The notes: a model not told the origin generated them from the letters alone. A stretch of 64,000 nucleotides of DNA from Parahaliea aestuarii (GCF_008064635.1 NZ_VRYZ01000003.1:434001-498000); one strand, 5' to 3'. Positions 44,310 to 53,650 are shown, counted from the stretch's first letter. Numbers and translations are program-made.

Positions 44310-45173
44310 ATGCCTGAAGCCGTTGATGTGTACTACCGCAGTGACGATGGCCTGAAACTCTACGCCTATGACTATAACACTGCTGGCCCCGATGCCCCGG
44401 TACTCCTTTGCCTGCACGGACTGACCCGCAACAGTTCTGATTTCACCCGCCTGGCATCCGACCTGTCGCCGCGTTATCGCATAATCTGCGCCGATCAGCG
44501 CGGTCGTGGTCGCTCTGACTACGACAGCAACCCGGCCAACTACCAGCCCGTTACCTATGTGCGCGATATGTTCGCCCTGCTGGATCACCTGCAACTGCCG
44601 CGCGTGATCGTTATCGGCACCTCCATGGGTGGACTGATGGGCATGATGATGGGGGCCATGCAGCCGCAACGCATCGCCGGGCTGCTACTCAACGACATCG
44701 GCCCGGAGGTGGACCCCGCCGGTCTGGCGCGTATCCAGTCCTATGTCGGCAAGAGCCGCCCAGTGCGCAACTGGGAAGAGGCCCTGGCCCAGAGCCAGGC
44801 GATCAACGGCGCAGCCTTTCCCGATTTCAGCCCGGGGCAATGGCGGGATTTCACTCGCGGCCTGTACCGTAACGTCGACGGCGTGCCGGTGCTGGCTTAC
44901 GATCCGGCGATTGCCCAGCCCATCGACGCTGCGCAGGAGAATGCGGTACCCCCGGACCTGTGGCCGCTGTTCGATAGTTTGAACCTGCCGGTACTGGTAG
45001 TGCGTGGCGCCGAATCCGATATTCTCGCGCCGACCACCGCGGCCGCCATGTGCGAGCGCGGTCACGACTGCCAGCTGCAGGAAATTCCCCGACGCGGTCA
45101 CGCGCCAACCCTCGACGAGCCGGCAGCGCGGCAGGCGATCGGGCGTTGGTTGCAGTCCCTGGGTGCGGCCTGA
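44310..45173 (+). CDS. alpha/beta hydrolase
   Basis: 287-aa cytosolic hydrolase. It has the oxyanion HGLTRNSSDF, nucleophile S105 in VIGTSMGG, the acid in GAESDI near 230 and the histidine in RRGHAPTLDE near 268. It resembles ester or C-C bond hydrolases of catabolic pathways (ADQRGRGRSDY). It starts 19 bases after the ligase gene and is probably its partner in breakdown of the imported compound. No signal peptide is seen. Confidence 0.92.
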   Translation: MPEAVDVYYRSDDGLKLYAYDYNTAGPDAPVLLCLHGLTRNSSDFTRLASDLSPRYRIICADQRGRGRSDYDSNPANYQPVTYVRDMFALLDHLQLPRVIVIGTSMGGLMGMMMGAMQPQRIAGLLLNDIGPEVDPAGLARIQSYVGKSRPVRNWEEALAQSQAINGAAFPDFSPGQWRDFTRGLYRNVDGVPVLAYDPAIAQPIDAAQENAVPPDLWPLFDSLNLPVLVVRGAESDILAPTTAAAMCERGHDCQLQEIPRRGHAPTLDEPAARQAIGRWLQSLGAA

Positions 45174-45180
45174 GGCTCAC

Positions 45181-46083
45181 TCAGGACCGCAGTCGCAGCG
45201 CCAGATCGTAGACCTCGAACACCGCTCTCAGTTTGTCATCGTTGCCTTGCCGCTGGCGCCAGTTTTCGCGCTTCAGTGACGTTTGCTGACTGCCCGGAAT
45301 CGTCAGGAAGCGCTCCTTCCAGTGTCTGCCGCCCGGTACCACTGCACAGCGGGTACCCTGCAGCAGGCTCATCGCCTTCAGCCAGACATCGTCGGCCCGC
45401 GGGCACAGACGCAAAAACTGTTCGCTGTCAGTGACCTCCGGGTGCAGCGCGCCGGGGAAATAGAGTACGCCGCCCACCCCGGTCGGGAAAACGTTCAGCG
45501 AAGGTTCGACTTCTCCCTGGCCCAGCCGCCAGCGGGTGTAATCCAGCGGCATTCCCGTCGCGTCGACAAGCATGTCGTGCCCGCGATGACAGTGGATAAC
45601 GTCCGGTTGCGCCTGCCAGGCGCGATACAGGGGCGCCACAAGATCCGCTGGATAGAGGATGTCGTCATCGACGGTAATGACCAGCGAAGACGGGTAGTCC
45701 TGCAGGGCGTAGATGATTTTCTTGTAGGGGCCGATATCGCCGTCGCGAAACTGGATATCCAGTCCCCAGCGGCAAAGGGCACGCAGCGTTTGCGGCAGCT
45801 CTTGCTGTTGCCGGGGGAAGTTCTGTCGCGACAGCCACAGCACCACCCGGTCCGGCGGCAGGCTCTGGCTGAGCAGGCTCTCGATACACAGATGTAGCTG
45901 GTCAATGCGCCGGGGGAAGGAGGTCAGCGACACGATCAGCTGGTCGGGCTCGCAGTTCCCGGTGCCGCTGTGGCGGCGCGCTATCGCCTGCTGAGCCAGT
46001 TGCCGGTAGCGGGTGGCGGCCATTGCCTGCTGTTGCAGGCGCCGGTCCCGACGCGCCCTTGCCCGGCGGAGTACATCCATCAT
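45181..46083 (-). CDS. glycosyltransferase, GT-A-like
   Basis: 300-aa cytosolic protein. The stretch LIVSLTSFPRRIDQLHLCIE near residue 50 and the DDD motif in ITVDDDILYP near 135 indicate a metal-dependent GT-A glycosyltransferase. GVGGVLYFPGALHPEVTD and DDVWLKAMSLL follow, as in capsule- or LPS-modifying enzymes. The ATG at 46083 overlaps the O-antigen ligase stop (ATGA). It is last in a seven-gene overlapping run. The donor and acceptor are unknown. Confidence 0.85.
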   Translation of the reverse strand: MMDVLRRARARRDRRLQQQAMAATRYRQLAQQAIARRHSGTGNCEPDQLIVSLTSFPRRIDQLHLCIESLLSQSLPPDRVVLWLSRQNFPRQQQELPQTLRALCRWGLDIQFRDGDIGPYKKIIYALQDYPSSLVITVDDDILYPADLVAPLYRAWQAQPDVIHCHRGHDMLVDATGMPLDYTRWRLGQGEVEPSLNVFPTGVGGVLYFPGALHPEVTDSEQFLRLCPRADDVWLKAMSLLQGTRCAVVPGGRHWKERFLTIPGSQQTSLKRENWRQRQGNDDKLRAVFEVYDLALRLRS

Positions 46084-47330
46084 GCCGCTGCCCGTTCGCC
46101 GCGGCACAATGCCAGGCAGCCGCCGGCGACCAGTGCAAAGAGGTAGGCGCCGGACTGGTAGAACACGAATGATTCGAAACCGTTGGCCACCAGCCAGTAC
46201 GGCAGGAAGGCGCACCAGAACGTGAAGACCGGTTCCGGCAGGATTCCGCCGCGCCAGCTGCGCCAGAAGTGCAGACTCAACCAGCCCAGCAGGGTGGCGT
46301 ACAGCAGCAAGCCAGCCCCACCCCAGTTCACCAGGATGTCCAGGTAGCTGCTGTGCAAATGGCGAAATCTATTGCGCTCGTCGTCGCTGAGTCCGGCGCT
46401 GGCCCGCACCACGGCGGCGCGTCCCTGGCCTCCCCAGCCGAGGGCCGGGCGCTGCGCGATCCAGTGCATCGACTCGTCCCAGGTGGCCAGCCGCACCCGG
46501 ACATTTTCCTGCAGGTTGCCGGGGCTCTCGCTCTGCAGGCGTTCATACACAGCGTCGCCCAGCGGGCTGGCCATCACCAGTACCAGGGGCAGCAGCAAGG
46601 CTGACGCTCGCAGGCGCCGGCCACGCCAGCTGCGAAACACCACGGCCGCAGCGATGCCACACAGCAGCGCCAACCATACGCCGCGGGTCTGGCTGAGCAG
46701 TACGCCGTAGAGGCAGCTGGCGATCAGCAGGGGGCGGGCCAGGTGCCCGGCGGGGGAGTCGCGCAGTGATGGCGCAAGTACATTCGCTGGTACCAGCCAC
46801 ACCCCGAGCAGGGCGGCGCCGAACAGCAGCGCAGTGTGCTGTGCATTGAGCAGGCCGAAGCTGACGCGCTCGCCGCCAATGCCCCGGCCCAGTTCCTCCC
46901 AGCCATTGCCCGTTGTCCAGGGCAATAGCAGCAGGGCAAGCAGGGCGCTCAGCCAGCACAGGGCGACACCCTGCCTGGCTCCGCCTGCAAACAGCGCCAC
47001 GGGGATCAGGAAAAACCAGGCTGCCAGGCGGTGCAGGCGGGGCGAGCGCTCCGCCAGTTGCGGATGCAGCCAGTGACTCAGCCCCCAGCTGGTAAGCTGC
47101 AGCGCGAGTGCGGCGAGTAGCAGCCAGCACAGGGGATGGCGAAGGCAGTCCCGCCACTGGCGCAGCGACAGCACCAGTGCAGCAAGCACCAGCAATTGCG
47201 CCGCCAGCCGGGCCATGTCTGTCAGGGTGAAGGGTACGCTGGCCCATACCAGCAACAGCAGCAGGCACGGGCCTGCCATCCAACCTGCCGGCACGGTCGG
47301 GCAGGGGCGGAGGGTCGTGGGCGATGGCAT
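46080..47330 (-). CDS. O-antigen ligase family protein (Wzy_C domain)
   Basis: 416-aa polytopic inner-membrane protein with about ten hydrophobic segments. The Wzy_C block is SQTRGVWLALLCGIAAAVVF, followed by a large periplasmic loop with LATWDESMHWIAQRPALGWG and SYLDILVNWGG. Such proteins join O-polysaccharide to lipid A-core (WaaL) or polymerise it (Wzy); which of the two cannot be told. Its start overlaps the YrbL-type kinase stop by one base (TGATG) and its stop overlaps the next glycosyltransferase. Confidence 0.88.
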   Translation of the reverse strand: MPSPTTLRPCPTVPAGWMAGPCLLLLLVWASVPFTLTDMARLAAQLLVLAALVLSLRQWRDCLRHPLCWLLLAALALQLTSWGLSHWLHPQLAERSPRLHRLAAWFFLIPVALFAGGARQGVALCWLSALLALLLLPWTTGNGWEELGRGIGGERVSFGLLNAQHTALLFGAALLGVWLVPANVLAPSLRDSPAGHLARPLLIASCLYGVLLSQTRGVWLALLCGIAAAVVFRSWRGRRLRASALLLPLVLVMASPLGDAVYERLQSESPGNLQENVRVRLATWDESMHWIAQRPALGWGGQGRAAVVRASAGLSDDERNRFRHLHSSYLDILVNWGGAGLLLYATLLGWLSLHFWRSWRGGILPEPVFTFWCAFLPYWLVANGFESFVFYQSGAYLFALVAGGCLALCRGERAAA

Positions 47331-48028
47331 CAGCACCGGCGCCGCGATTCGTCCAGCCAGCCGTGAATACCGAAGTCGCCGTTGGCTTCCCGCCGCGCCA
47401 GCAGGGTGATGATCGCCTGCTGCAGGTGCATGACGCGGCTGCGGGCCTTGCGTCGCGCGAGTGCGGGAATGTGGTTGGCCAGCGGTAGAAAGTCGGGCCA
47501 GCCAAGGCCGTCGATCACCTTCAGGGCGCGGGGCCCGTCGGCGTCGCATTGCACCACGATGTTGTGCAGCAGGAGGCGCCGGGAGGGCATGCCGAGGCCG
47601 GTCCACTGCCCGGCGAAATCGGCGAGAATGCCCTGCAGGCTGGCCGTATCTCCCCGCGCCCACAGATAGTGTTTCAGGGTGCGGGAAATACGCCCGTCGC
47701 CGTCGCGTATCAGCTCGCTGCACAGACCGGGGCCAAGGCTGGTGGGCACGAAACCGTGCAGTCGCGGCACCAGGGCGAAGGCGGCTTCGCCGCAGTGTGC
47801 CTGGATCAGGCGGTAGATCATCGCCTCCTGCTGGTTGTCGTCGAAACTGCGAGTACTGCGCAGGCGTTTCCACGGGGGCGCACTGCGCCGTTTGTCCTGC
47901 GGCGATCGATCCGGTCTTTGCACCTTGATGCAGCGCTGGCTGTCGCGGGGGTCGACAAAACAGAGGCGGTTGCCGCCACGGGCAAAGGCTCGTGCAGCGT
48001 CGAGTTGCAGGGCTTCAGGCCTCTTCAC
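47330..48028 (-). CDS. YrbL-type kinase-fold protein
   Basis: 232-aa protein of the YrbL/PhoP-regulatory family, a kinase-like fold. CFVDPRDSQRCIKVQ corresponds to the nucleotide-binding strands with the lysine, LLLHNIVVQ to the catalytic loop and ALKVIDGLGWPDFLP to the metal loop. In LPS operons such proteins probably phosphorylate core sugars, as WaaP does. A GTG start overlaps the upstream glycosyltransferase stop (GTGA). Confidence 0.85.
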   Translation of the reverse strand: MKRPEALQLDAARAFARGGNRLCFVDPRDSQRCIKVQRPDRSPQDKRRSAPPWKRLRSTRSFDDNQQEAMIYRLIQAHCGEAAFALVPRLHGFVPTSLGPGLCSELIRDGDGRISRTLKHYLWARGDTASLQGILADFAGQWTGLGMPSRRLLLHNIVVQCDADGPRALKVIDGLGWPDFLPLANHIPALARRKARSRVMHLQQAIITLLARREANGDFGIHGWLDESRRRC

Positions 48029-49089
48029 CGGTGCTTGTCCCCGACACCGGGGGTGGCGGCAATGTCAAACAGCAGCTCCCGATATTGCCCGGACACCGTG
48101 GCGCGGCTGAAATACTGCCGATAGTGATCGCTGCCCGCATCGGCCAGCCGCCGTGCCGCGGCGGGAGCGGCCAGCAGTTCGCGGATGCGCGCGGCCAGCG
48201 GCGCGACCTGGTCAACCGGGCACAGCAGGCCGTTGGTCCCGTCCTCGATCAACTCCCGGGGGCCCTGTGAGCGGGTGGCGACAATGGGGCAGCGGTGATA
48301 CCAGGCTTCCAGCACGATGCTGCCGAGACCCTCGTGGCGAGAGGGGCAGACAAAGGCGTCGGCACTGCGCATCAGCGCGTCCACATCCTGGCGCCAGCCG
48401 AGGAAACGAACGCGGTCGGCGATGCCGAGCTCCCGGCTCAGGTTTTCCAGCGCTGCCCGCTCGGGGCCATCCCCGGCCAGCCACAGCCACACCCCGGGCA
48501 GTTTAACGAGGGCCCTGAGGAGAATGTCGAAGCCCTTGTTGCGATGGGTCCTCCCGGCGCTCAGCAGCAGGGGTACGCCCGGCGGTGTGTTCAGGTGCTC
48601 CCGCGCAACCGGCTCCGGTGTCGTTTCCGCGGCGAAATTGGGCAGCCGGTGGACCCGGGCCGCCGGCATGCCGCCGCGCACCAGATGATCGCAGATGCCG
48701 CGTGTGATCCCGACCCAGTGATCGGCGTGGCGGTAGTACTTGAGGTCGTAGTAGTGGCCCAGCCGGCACACCAGCCGGTAGTCGCCGGCGGGCGTACAGC
48801 GGCTGGCCCGGTTCATGTAGGTGACCACGACATCGGGGGCCAGCTTGCGCAGGGCGAGGTGATAACGCCAGTGTCCGGGCAGGCTCAGGGGGCCGCCGAA
48901 GCGGAAGGTCTGCACCGGGACGCCAGCGGCCCCCAGCCGGGTTTCGCGCTCGGCATTGCCGCGGGTGAAGGCAAACTGCCGCAGGCCCGGTTGTTCCGCA
49001 AGGGCGCAGACCAGGCGGGTGTAGAAGTTCTCTGCGCCGCCGTAGGGTGCCCCGGCCAGGGCCTGCACCACCGTGAGGGAGCCGCTCAC
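48025..49089 (-). CDS. glycosyltransferase family 4 protein
   Basis: 354-aa GT-B enzyme. The N-terminal glycine-rich loop is ALAGAPYGGAENFYTRL; the C-terminal nucleotide-sugar domain has LLSAGRTHRNKGFDILLRAL, WLAGDGPERAALE and the E-x7-E motif in PSRHEGLGSIVLEAWYHRCP. The GTG at 49089 overlaps the previous stop (GTGA). It adds one sugar of the LPS core or O-chain; specificity is unknown. Confidence 0.9.
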   Translation of the reverse strand: MSGSLTVVQALAGAPYGGAENFYTRLVCALAEQPGLRQFAFTRGNAERETRLGAAGVPVQTFRFGGPLSLPGHWRYHLALRKLAPDVVVTYMNRASRCTPAGDYRLVCRLGHYYDLKYYRHADHWVGITRGICDHLVRGGMPAARVHRLPNFAAETTPEPVAREHLNTPPGVPLLLSAGRTHRNKGFDILLRALVKLPGVWLWLAGDGPERAALENLSRELGIADRVRFLGWRQDVDALMRSADAFVCPSRHEGLGSIVLEAWYHRCPIVATRSQGPRELIEDGTNGLLCPVDQVAPLAARIRELLAAPAAARRLADAGSDHYRQYFSRATVSGQYRELLFDIAATPGVGDKHR

Positions 49090-50108
49090 GGACACCGCTC
49101 CCACACGTATTCGTGGCTGAAGGGCAGGCCGAGGCTGGCCTCGACGATGTAGCGGGCGTACAGGGTGCAGTTCATTTCGCGGTGGAAGAAGGCGCGGGTG
49201 TTGGCAGCCCAGTGCCTGCGCCGGGCATCGTCGTGAAAGAAGCCCTCGATCTGCGCCAGCAGTGAGCTCTCGTCGTCGAAATAGGCCAGGCTTTGGGCGG
49301 GAAAAAGTTCCGCGAAACCAGCCGCCGCATGGGTGAAGACCAGCAGCCCGTTGCCGGCCATCTGCGCCATGCGCGCCGACGAATACCAGTGCCCGCCCTC
49401 CTGGCGATTGAGGTTGAGCCCCATGCGACTCGCCGCCAGGGTTTCGTCGTAGGCGCGTCCCCACACGCCCGGTGTTCCGCAACTGCCCGGGGTGTGAAAG
49501 CGCAGGTCGGGGGGCAGCTTGTCCCGCAGGGCGGCCACCAGTTTGCCGCGCTCGGTGTGGGCCCGGGACTTGCTGCAGAACAGGAGGTCGTGATCAAAGT
49601 CGGTCCGGTTGCTGTTGTCGGCGCTCTCGATGGCCGGATCTACGGGGTTCGGCATGTGGCGCAGCCGGGCGCGCCGCCCCCGGAAGGGCGCCAGCTCCCT
49701 GGTCCCGGTGGAGACGAACATCACATCCACAGCCTCGCAGCGGTGGTGAATTTTGGCGGCGTTTTCGGGCGCGAACAGGGGGTCGTTGTTGAGGCCGGCG
49801 ATCACCGTGCCCGGGCAGAGCCGGCGCAATTCATTCAGGGTGTCGTTGCTGATGAGGTCGCAGTGGCCGATCAGTACCAGCTCCGGTGCAAAGGCCTCTG
49901 CCGTTTGCAGCAGTCGCTGGTTGCAGCGCCGGGCGCCGAGGTCGCGTATGCCCAGCGGCGCTTCAAAGGCTGCCACATCGCGGTCGGAGAAGGTCTGTAC
50001 CAGGTAGTGCTCATTGCGCACCAGGCCATGAAACAGCTTGCGCGCCCAGCTCACCCGGGTGTGGCCGTACTTGCGCAGTTGCTGGTGGGCGACGTGGAGG
50101 ATACGCAT
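49086..50108 (-). CDS. glycosyltransferase, CgeB/GT-B-like
   Basis: 340-aa protein with GT-B-like halves: MRILHVAHQQLRKYGHTRVS at the start, then LVLIGHCDLISNDTLNELRR and the C-terminal NLNRQEGGHWYSSARMAQMA with LLVFTHAAAGFAELFP. The last part matches CgeB-like glycosyltransferases. It overlaps its neighbours on both sides by 1-4 bases, in the middle of the polysaccharide operon. Confidence 0.82.
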   Translation of the reverse strand: MRILHVAHQQLRKYGHTRVSWARKLFHGLVRNEHYLVQTFSDRDVAAFEAPLGIRDLGARRCNQRLLQTAEAFAPELVLIGHCDLISNDTLNELRRLCPGTVIAGLNNDPLFAPENAAKIHHRCEAVDVMFVSTGTRELAPFRGRRARLRHMPNPVDPAIESADNSNRTDFDHDLLFCSKSRAHTERGKLVAALRDKLPPDLRFHTPGSCGTPGVWGRAYDETLAASRMGLNLNRQEGGHWYSSARMAQMAGNGLLVFTHAAAGFAELFPAQSLAYFDDESSLLAQIEGFFHDDARRRHWAANTRAFFHREMNCTLYARYIVEASLGLPFSHEYVWERCP

Positions 50109-51250
50109 CAGGCCTGCTGCCTGCGCTGTGCCAGTCCCTCGGCATAGACATCCAGGGTCGCAGCTGCCTGGGCGGCGAGGGTAAATTGCGGCGGCAGTGT
50201 CAGCGGCAGAGGCGGCGCGGCGAGGATGCCGCGCACACAGGCCGCCAGTTGCAGTCGGTTGTCCGCTTCCACCAGGCCCCGCGGGAAGGCCAGGCGCAGC
50301 GATTCTGCAGGGCCGCCGCGGTTCCAGGCCACTGCCGGGACACCCACCGCCAGCGCCTCGATAACGGTGCGGCCAAAAGGCTCCGCCTTGCGCGACAGGC
50401 TCAGCACCGCGGCGGCGTGGGCGTAGAGAGCACGCATGTCATTGCGGTGGCCGAGGAAGGTGACCTGGTGTTCCAGGCCCTGGGCCCGCACCTGCTGCTG
50501 CAGGGCCTTCAGGTAGTGTTCCTTACCCGGTGTTGGCTCCCCGGCGATCACACCGTGGCAGTTTTCGCCCTCGCGCTTGAGGTCGGCGATCAGGTCGATA
50601 AATTCGTGCTGCCCCTTCCAGGGACTGAGACGCCCGGGCATCAACAGCAGCTTTTTGCCCCGGGTTTGGGGGTGTTCGGTTTCGAAATCGCGCTGCCACT
50701 GATCCCGGATACCGCCGGTGGTGCAGGCGCAAGGTGCAGTGCTCCGGAATTCACTGGTGTCCACGCCCCGTGGAATGACCCGGATGCGCTGTGGCTCGAT
50801 CCGCGGGTAGTGGCGCAGTATGTAGTCGCGAACGCAGTCAGAAATGGCGATCACGCGGTCTCCGCAGCCCATGATGGCGCTGTAGCGGCTGACCGAATAC
50901 AGGCCGTGGAAGGTCGATACCAGCAGCGGGCGCTGGTCGGGTGGCAGTGGGCGCAGCGCCAGCCACACCATCCAGGCCGGCACTCGCGAGCGCAGGTGAA
51001 TGACGTCCGGCGACAGCGACAGCAGCAGGCGGCGCAGGGCGCCGATGTGCAGTAGCGACGTTGGGGATTTGGCGTGTACCGGGAACTTGAGATGTACGCT
51101 GCCCTGCTCCTGCAGTCGCTCCTGTAGTCGCCCCCCGGCCGACATCACCAGTGATTCGTGGCCCGCAGTTGTCAGGGCCCGGGCGAAATCCAGCGTGCCG
51201 CGTTCGACGCCCCCGCTATCGAGGCGGGGCAAAACCTGGAGCACTTTCAC
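50108..51250 (-). CDS. glycosyltransferase family 4 protein
   Basis: 380-aa GT-B enzyme. MKVLQVLPRLDSGGVERGTL at the N-terminus is typical of LPS heptosyl/hexosyl GT4 enzymes. LLMPGRLSPWKGQHEFIDLI and LSLSRKAEPFGRTVIEALAV (E-x7-E) mark the donor domain. The GTG at 51250 lies 35 bases inside the ELM1-like gene. It is the first of the four glycosyltransferases. Confidence 0.9.
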   Translation of the reverse strand: MKVLQVLPRLDSGGVERGTLDFARALTTAGHESLVMSAGGRLQERLQEQGSVHLKFPVHAKSPTSLLHIGALRRLLLSLSPDVIHLRSRVPAWMVWLALRPLPPDQRPLLVSTFHGLYSVSRYSAIMGCGDRVIAISDCVRDYILRHYPRIEPQRIRVIPRGVDTSEFRSTAPCACTTGGIRDQWQRDFETEHPQTRGKKLLLMPGRLSPWKGQHEFIDLIADLKREGENCHGVIAGEPTPGKEHYLKALQQQVRAQGLEHQVTFLGHRNDMRALYAHAAAVLSLSRKAEPFGRTVIEALAVGVPAVAWNRGGPAESLRLAFPRGLVEADNRLQLAACVRGILAAPPLPLTLPPQFTLAAQAAATLDVYAEGLAQRRQQA

Positions 51251-52145
51251 GGCCAGGCATGCTCCACTCGTAGCTGAACCGTTCCAGCAGGTGCTTTGCC
51301 ACACGCTCGGTTTCGCGCAGTGGCGGCGGGGACGGTGGCAGGGCGGCGCGGGTCTGCAGGGCGGTTGCCAGCGTGCAGACATGATTGGCCGACACCAGCT
51401 GGTCGAGACCGCGGCTGACTCGCCCGGAGCGCCGGCGCGGCACTGCCAGGATGCCGACCCGCGCACCGCTGGCAAGCCCTTCGTAGACCATCGAGGCGCT
51501 GTCTTCGCTGACCCATATCTGTTCGGCTGTTGCGAATTGCTGGCGCAGCCACTCGCGGTTGGTTTGCTCCACACTCAACACGTCGCAGTGCTGGCTGGAT
51601 AGAGCCTGAAGCGCGGTAGTGAAGCTGGCGGGGGTGCGACGGGAGGTGGTGATGGTCCAGTGGCGATCCGGGTCGGAGGCCTGAAGGGCTTCCAGTTGGG
51701 ACAGCATCTGCAGGTCGCTCCAGCCGTGGTTGCGGGACGGGCCGCCGATCAGTATCAGGCCGCGTCCACCGGAGCGCACCGGCGTGTAGCGTATGTCGGT
51801 GAGTGAGCCTTCGGTCAGCAGCACATGCCGCCCGGGGGCGAGCCCGTCGTGGCGCGGCACGATGCACAGGTCGAACAGCCAGCGCGGCAGGCTGGGCTTC
51901 ATCAGTACGACCAGTTTGCCCCCGTAGCGCCACTTCAGGTGTAAGCTGTGTTGATGTGTACGGTGGCCGGCGCACAGGATGAGGTCCGGCGACTGGCCCG
52001 CGCCAGCGGCCTGGCGCAGCGGCTGGTGGGCTGTTTCAAACCAGCGCACCCGGCAGTACTGGCGCTCCACCAGCGCACTCGCCAGCCCTGACAGCTGGCT
52101 GTGGTGGCCCGGTTTACCATCGCTGACGCACCAGAGGGTGAGCAT
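51216..52145 (-). CDS. ELM1-like (mitochondrial fission ELM1 family) protein
   Basis: 309-aa protein. The family pattern is LWCVSDGKPGHHSQLSGLAS at the N-terminus, then LVVLMKPSLPRWLFDLCIVPRHD, LLTEGSLTDI, LILIGGPSRNHGW and WVSEDSASMVYEGLASGARV. The fold is GT-B-like, and bacterial members sit in LPS or capsule clusters. It opens the seven-gene operon; ATG at 52145. The exact reaction is unknown. It is one of the least understood proteins in the window. Confidence 0.85.
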   Translation of the reverse strand: MLTLWCVSDGKPGHHSQLSGLASALVERQYCRVRWFETAHQPLRQAAGAGQSPDLILCAGHRTHQHSLHLKWRYGGKLVVLMKPSLPRWLFDLCIVPRHDGLAPGRHVLLTEGSLTDIRYTPVRSGGRGLILIGGPSRNHGWSDLQMLSQLEALQASDPDRHWTITTSRRTPASFTTALQALSSQHCDVLSVEQTNREWLRQQFATAEQIWVSEDSASMVYEGLASGARVGILAVPRRRSGRVSRGLDQLVSANHVCTLATALQTRAALPPSPPPLRETERVAKHLLERFSYEWSMPGRESAPGFAPPR

Positions 52146-52364
52146 GTCCTGCACGGTTGTGCTCCCAGTGGGTGAGGGTGGAGTGAACGGGTGATCATGG
52201 CAGCGAGGATGCTGTGGCAATGTGACGTCAGAGTGATGATTTGCTGAAGCTTTTGTGACGCCCTGTGGTGGCGCCTTGCCAGCAGCGGCAACTTTCCGGC
52301 TTTGCAGGGGTCTATGCTGCACCGGCAGGACTGTCGGTGATGTCGAAATAAAGGGGAACGGAGC

Positions 52365-53225
52365 ATGAGAATGGTCGTCGGGACGTTGCGCAGGGCCTCG
52401 CTGGCTGTGGCGACGCTGTCGGTAATGTTGGTAGCGGGCTTGCTGCAGGCCTGTGGCGGGGACAGCGCGGGAAACAACGCGGGAAACAACGCGGGAGGGG
52501 ATGAGGTGACCTGGATTGAAGGAACCGTGATTTACCGCGAGCGCATGCGCCTGCCGCCCAATGCCTCGGTGGAGGTGGAACTGCAGGATATTTCCCGCGC
52601 CGATGCGCCGGCCGAGACCCTGGCTACCGTGGCGCTGCCCGGGGATGCGGGGCCGCCCTACGCCTTCCGTATCGAATACGACAACAAGCGGATCGATGCC
52701 CGCCACCGCTATGCCCTGCGCGCCGAGATCCACGCCGGCGGCAAGCTGCTGTTCACCAGCACCGAGCATATCGACCCCTTTGGCGATGCGCCGATTGAAA
52801 TCCTGGTGTCGCGCGTGCCGGAGCCGGTGGCAGTATTGAGCCCCGATCCCGCGGCGTCGCCTGGCGCTGTCCTGGAGGGCACGCACTGGTTGCTGCAGAG
52901 TCTCGACGGAGAGGCGGTTGATGCCGGCGCCGGCGGCAAGCCGCTGGATTTGCTGCTGGACGCTCAGGAACAGCGGGCCAGCGGTTTTTCCGGCTGTAAT
53001 CGCTTCAACGGAGGCTATTCGCGGGAAGGCAGTTCCGGGCACGGCGCCGCGCTGCGCTTTGGTCCGTTGGCCGGCACCCTGATGGCCTGCGCCGAAGGGA
53101 CCGGCCTGGAGCGCCGCTACCTGGATGCCCTCGGCGTGGTGGACAACTTCCGTATTTCCGCCAAGGGTCAGCTTGAACTGGCCGCTGGGACCAATGTGGT
53201 GGCGGTATTCAGCACAGCGCAATAG
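52365..53225 (+). CDS. YbaY + META/HslJ two-domain lipoprotein
   Basis: 286-aa lipoprotein with lipobox LLQAC near residue 30. After a small GNNAGNNAGG linker repeat comes a YbaY/YscW-like beta-sandwich (about 47-150: VIYRERMRLPPNASVEVELQ) and then a META/HslJ domain (about 165-285: LEGTHWLLQSLDGEAV, GFSGCNRFNGGY). Fusions of the two are linked to envelope stress or adhesion in other bacteria; the role here is unknown. It has its own upstream gap of 219 bases divergent from the polysaccharide operon. Confidence 0.9.
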   Translation: MRMVVGTLRRASLAVATLSVMLVAGLLQACGGDSAGNNAGNNAGGDEVTWIEGTVIYRERMRLPPNASVEVELQDISRADAPAETLATVALPGDAGPPYAFRIEYDNKRIDARHRYALRAEIHAGGKLLFTSTEHIDPFGDAPIEILVSRVPEPVAVLSPDPAASPGAVLEGTHWLLQSLDGEAVDAGAGGKPLDLLLDAQEQRASGFSGCNRFNGGYSREGSSGHGAALRFGPLAGTLMACAEGTGLERRYLDALGVVDNFRISAKGQLELAAGTNVVAVFSTAQ

Positions 53226-53310
53226 GGCTTGAGCGCCGGGCCGGGCTGGAGTCGGCGGCGATGCTTGCGTATACTGCCGCCGGTTTTAGAGCAACTCCCC
53301 AGATGATCCG

Positions 53311-53610
53311 ATGAGGCAGGCCCTCCACAGACAGCGCGACACTTTCAGCTTCGCCCGCATTCTTGTGCTGGCGGCATTGCTGTGTGCGGTCGCTGTACCG
53401 GTAGTGGAAGCCTCCCACATGCACGGCTTTGGCGACGGCAATGCCGAATGTCTGTTGTGCAAGTCCCAGTCACTGGCGCCACTGGCGGCGGTAACACCAG
53501 ATTTTGCGCTGGAGGACTGCCGCGCCATTGTCGCGCCTCACCTCGACAGCGCCTGCCTCGCCGCGCGCTATCGGCCGCAACTCAGCCGGGGCCCCCCTCA
53601 CTACGCCTGA
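53311..53610 (+). CDS. small exported Cys/His-rich protein, probably metal-linked
   Basis: 99-aa protein with an N-terminal membrane or signal segment (ARILVLAALLCAVAVPVVEA) followed by SHMHGFGDGNAECLLCKS, a His/Cys cluster that could bind metal. It ends 40 bases before a histidine-rich TonB receptor, and the pairing suggests a shared role in metal (probably zinc) uptake. A TATACT -10 element lies at 53270-53275. It resembles DUF2946-type proteins, but this is not certain. Confidence 0.65.
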   Translation: MRQALHRQRDTFSFARILVLAALLCAVAVPVVEASHMHGFGDGNAECLLCKSQSLAPLAAVTPDFALEDCRAIVAPHLDSACLAARYRPQLSRGPPHYA

Positions 53611-53650
53611 AACAACGCCGGAACTTTCCCGTTTTCCAGGAGTAGAAACA

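Noticed and set aside
51247-51975. 242-aa ORF overlapping the ELM1-like gene in another frame
   Set aside because: Arg/Ala/Pro-rich shadow; the other frame carries the family motifs.
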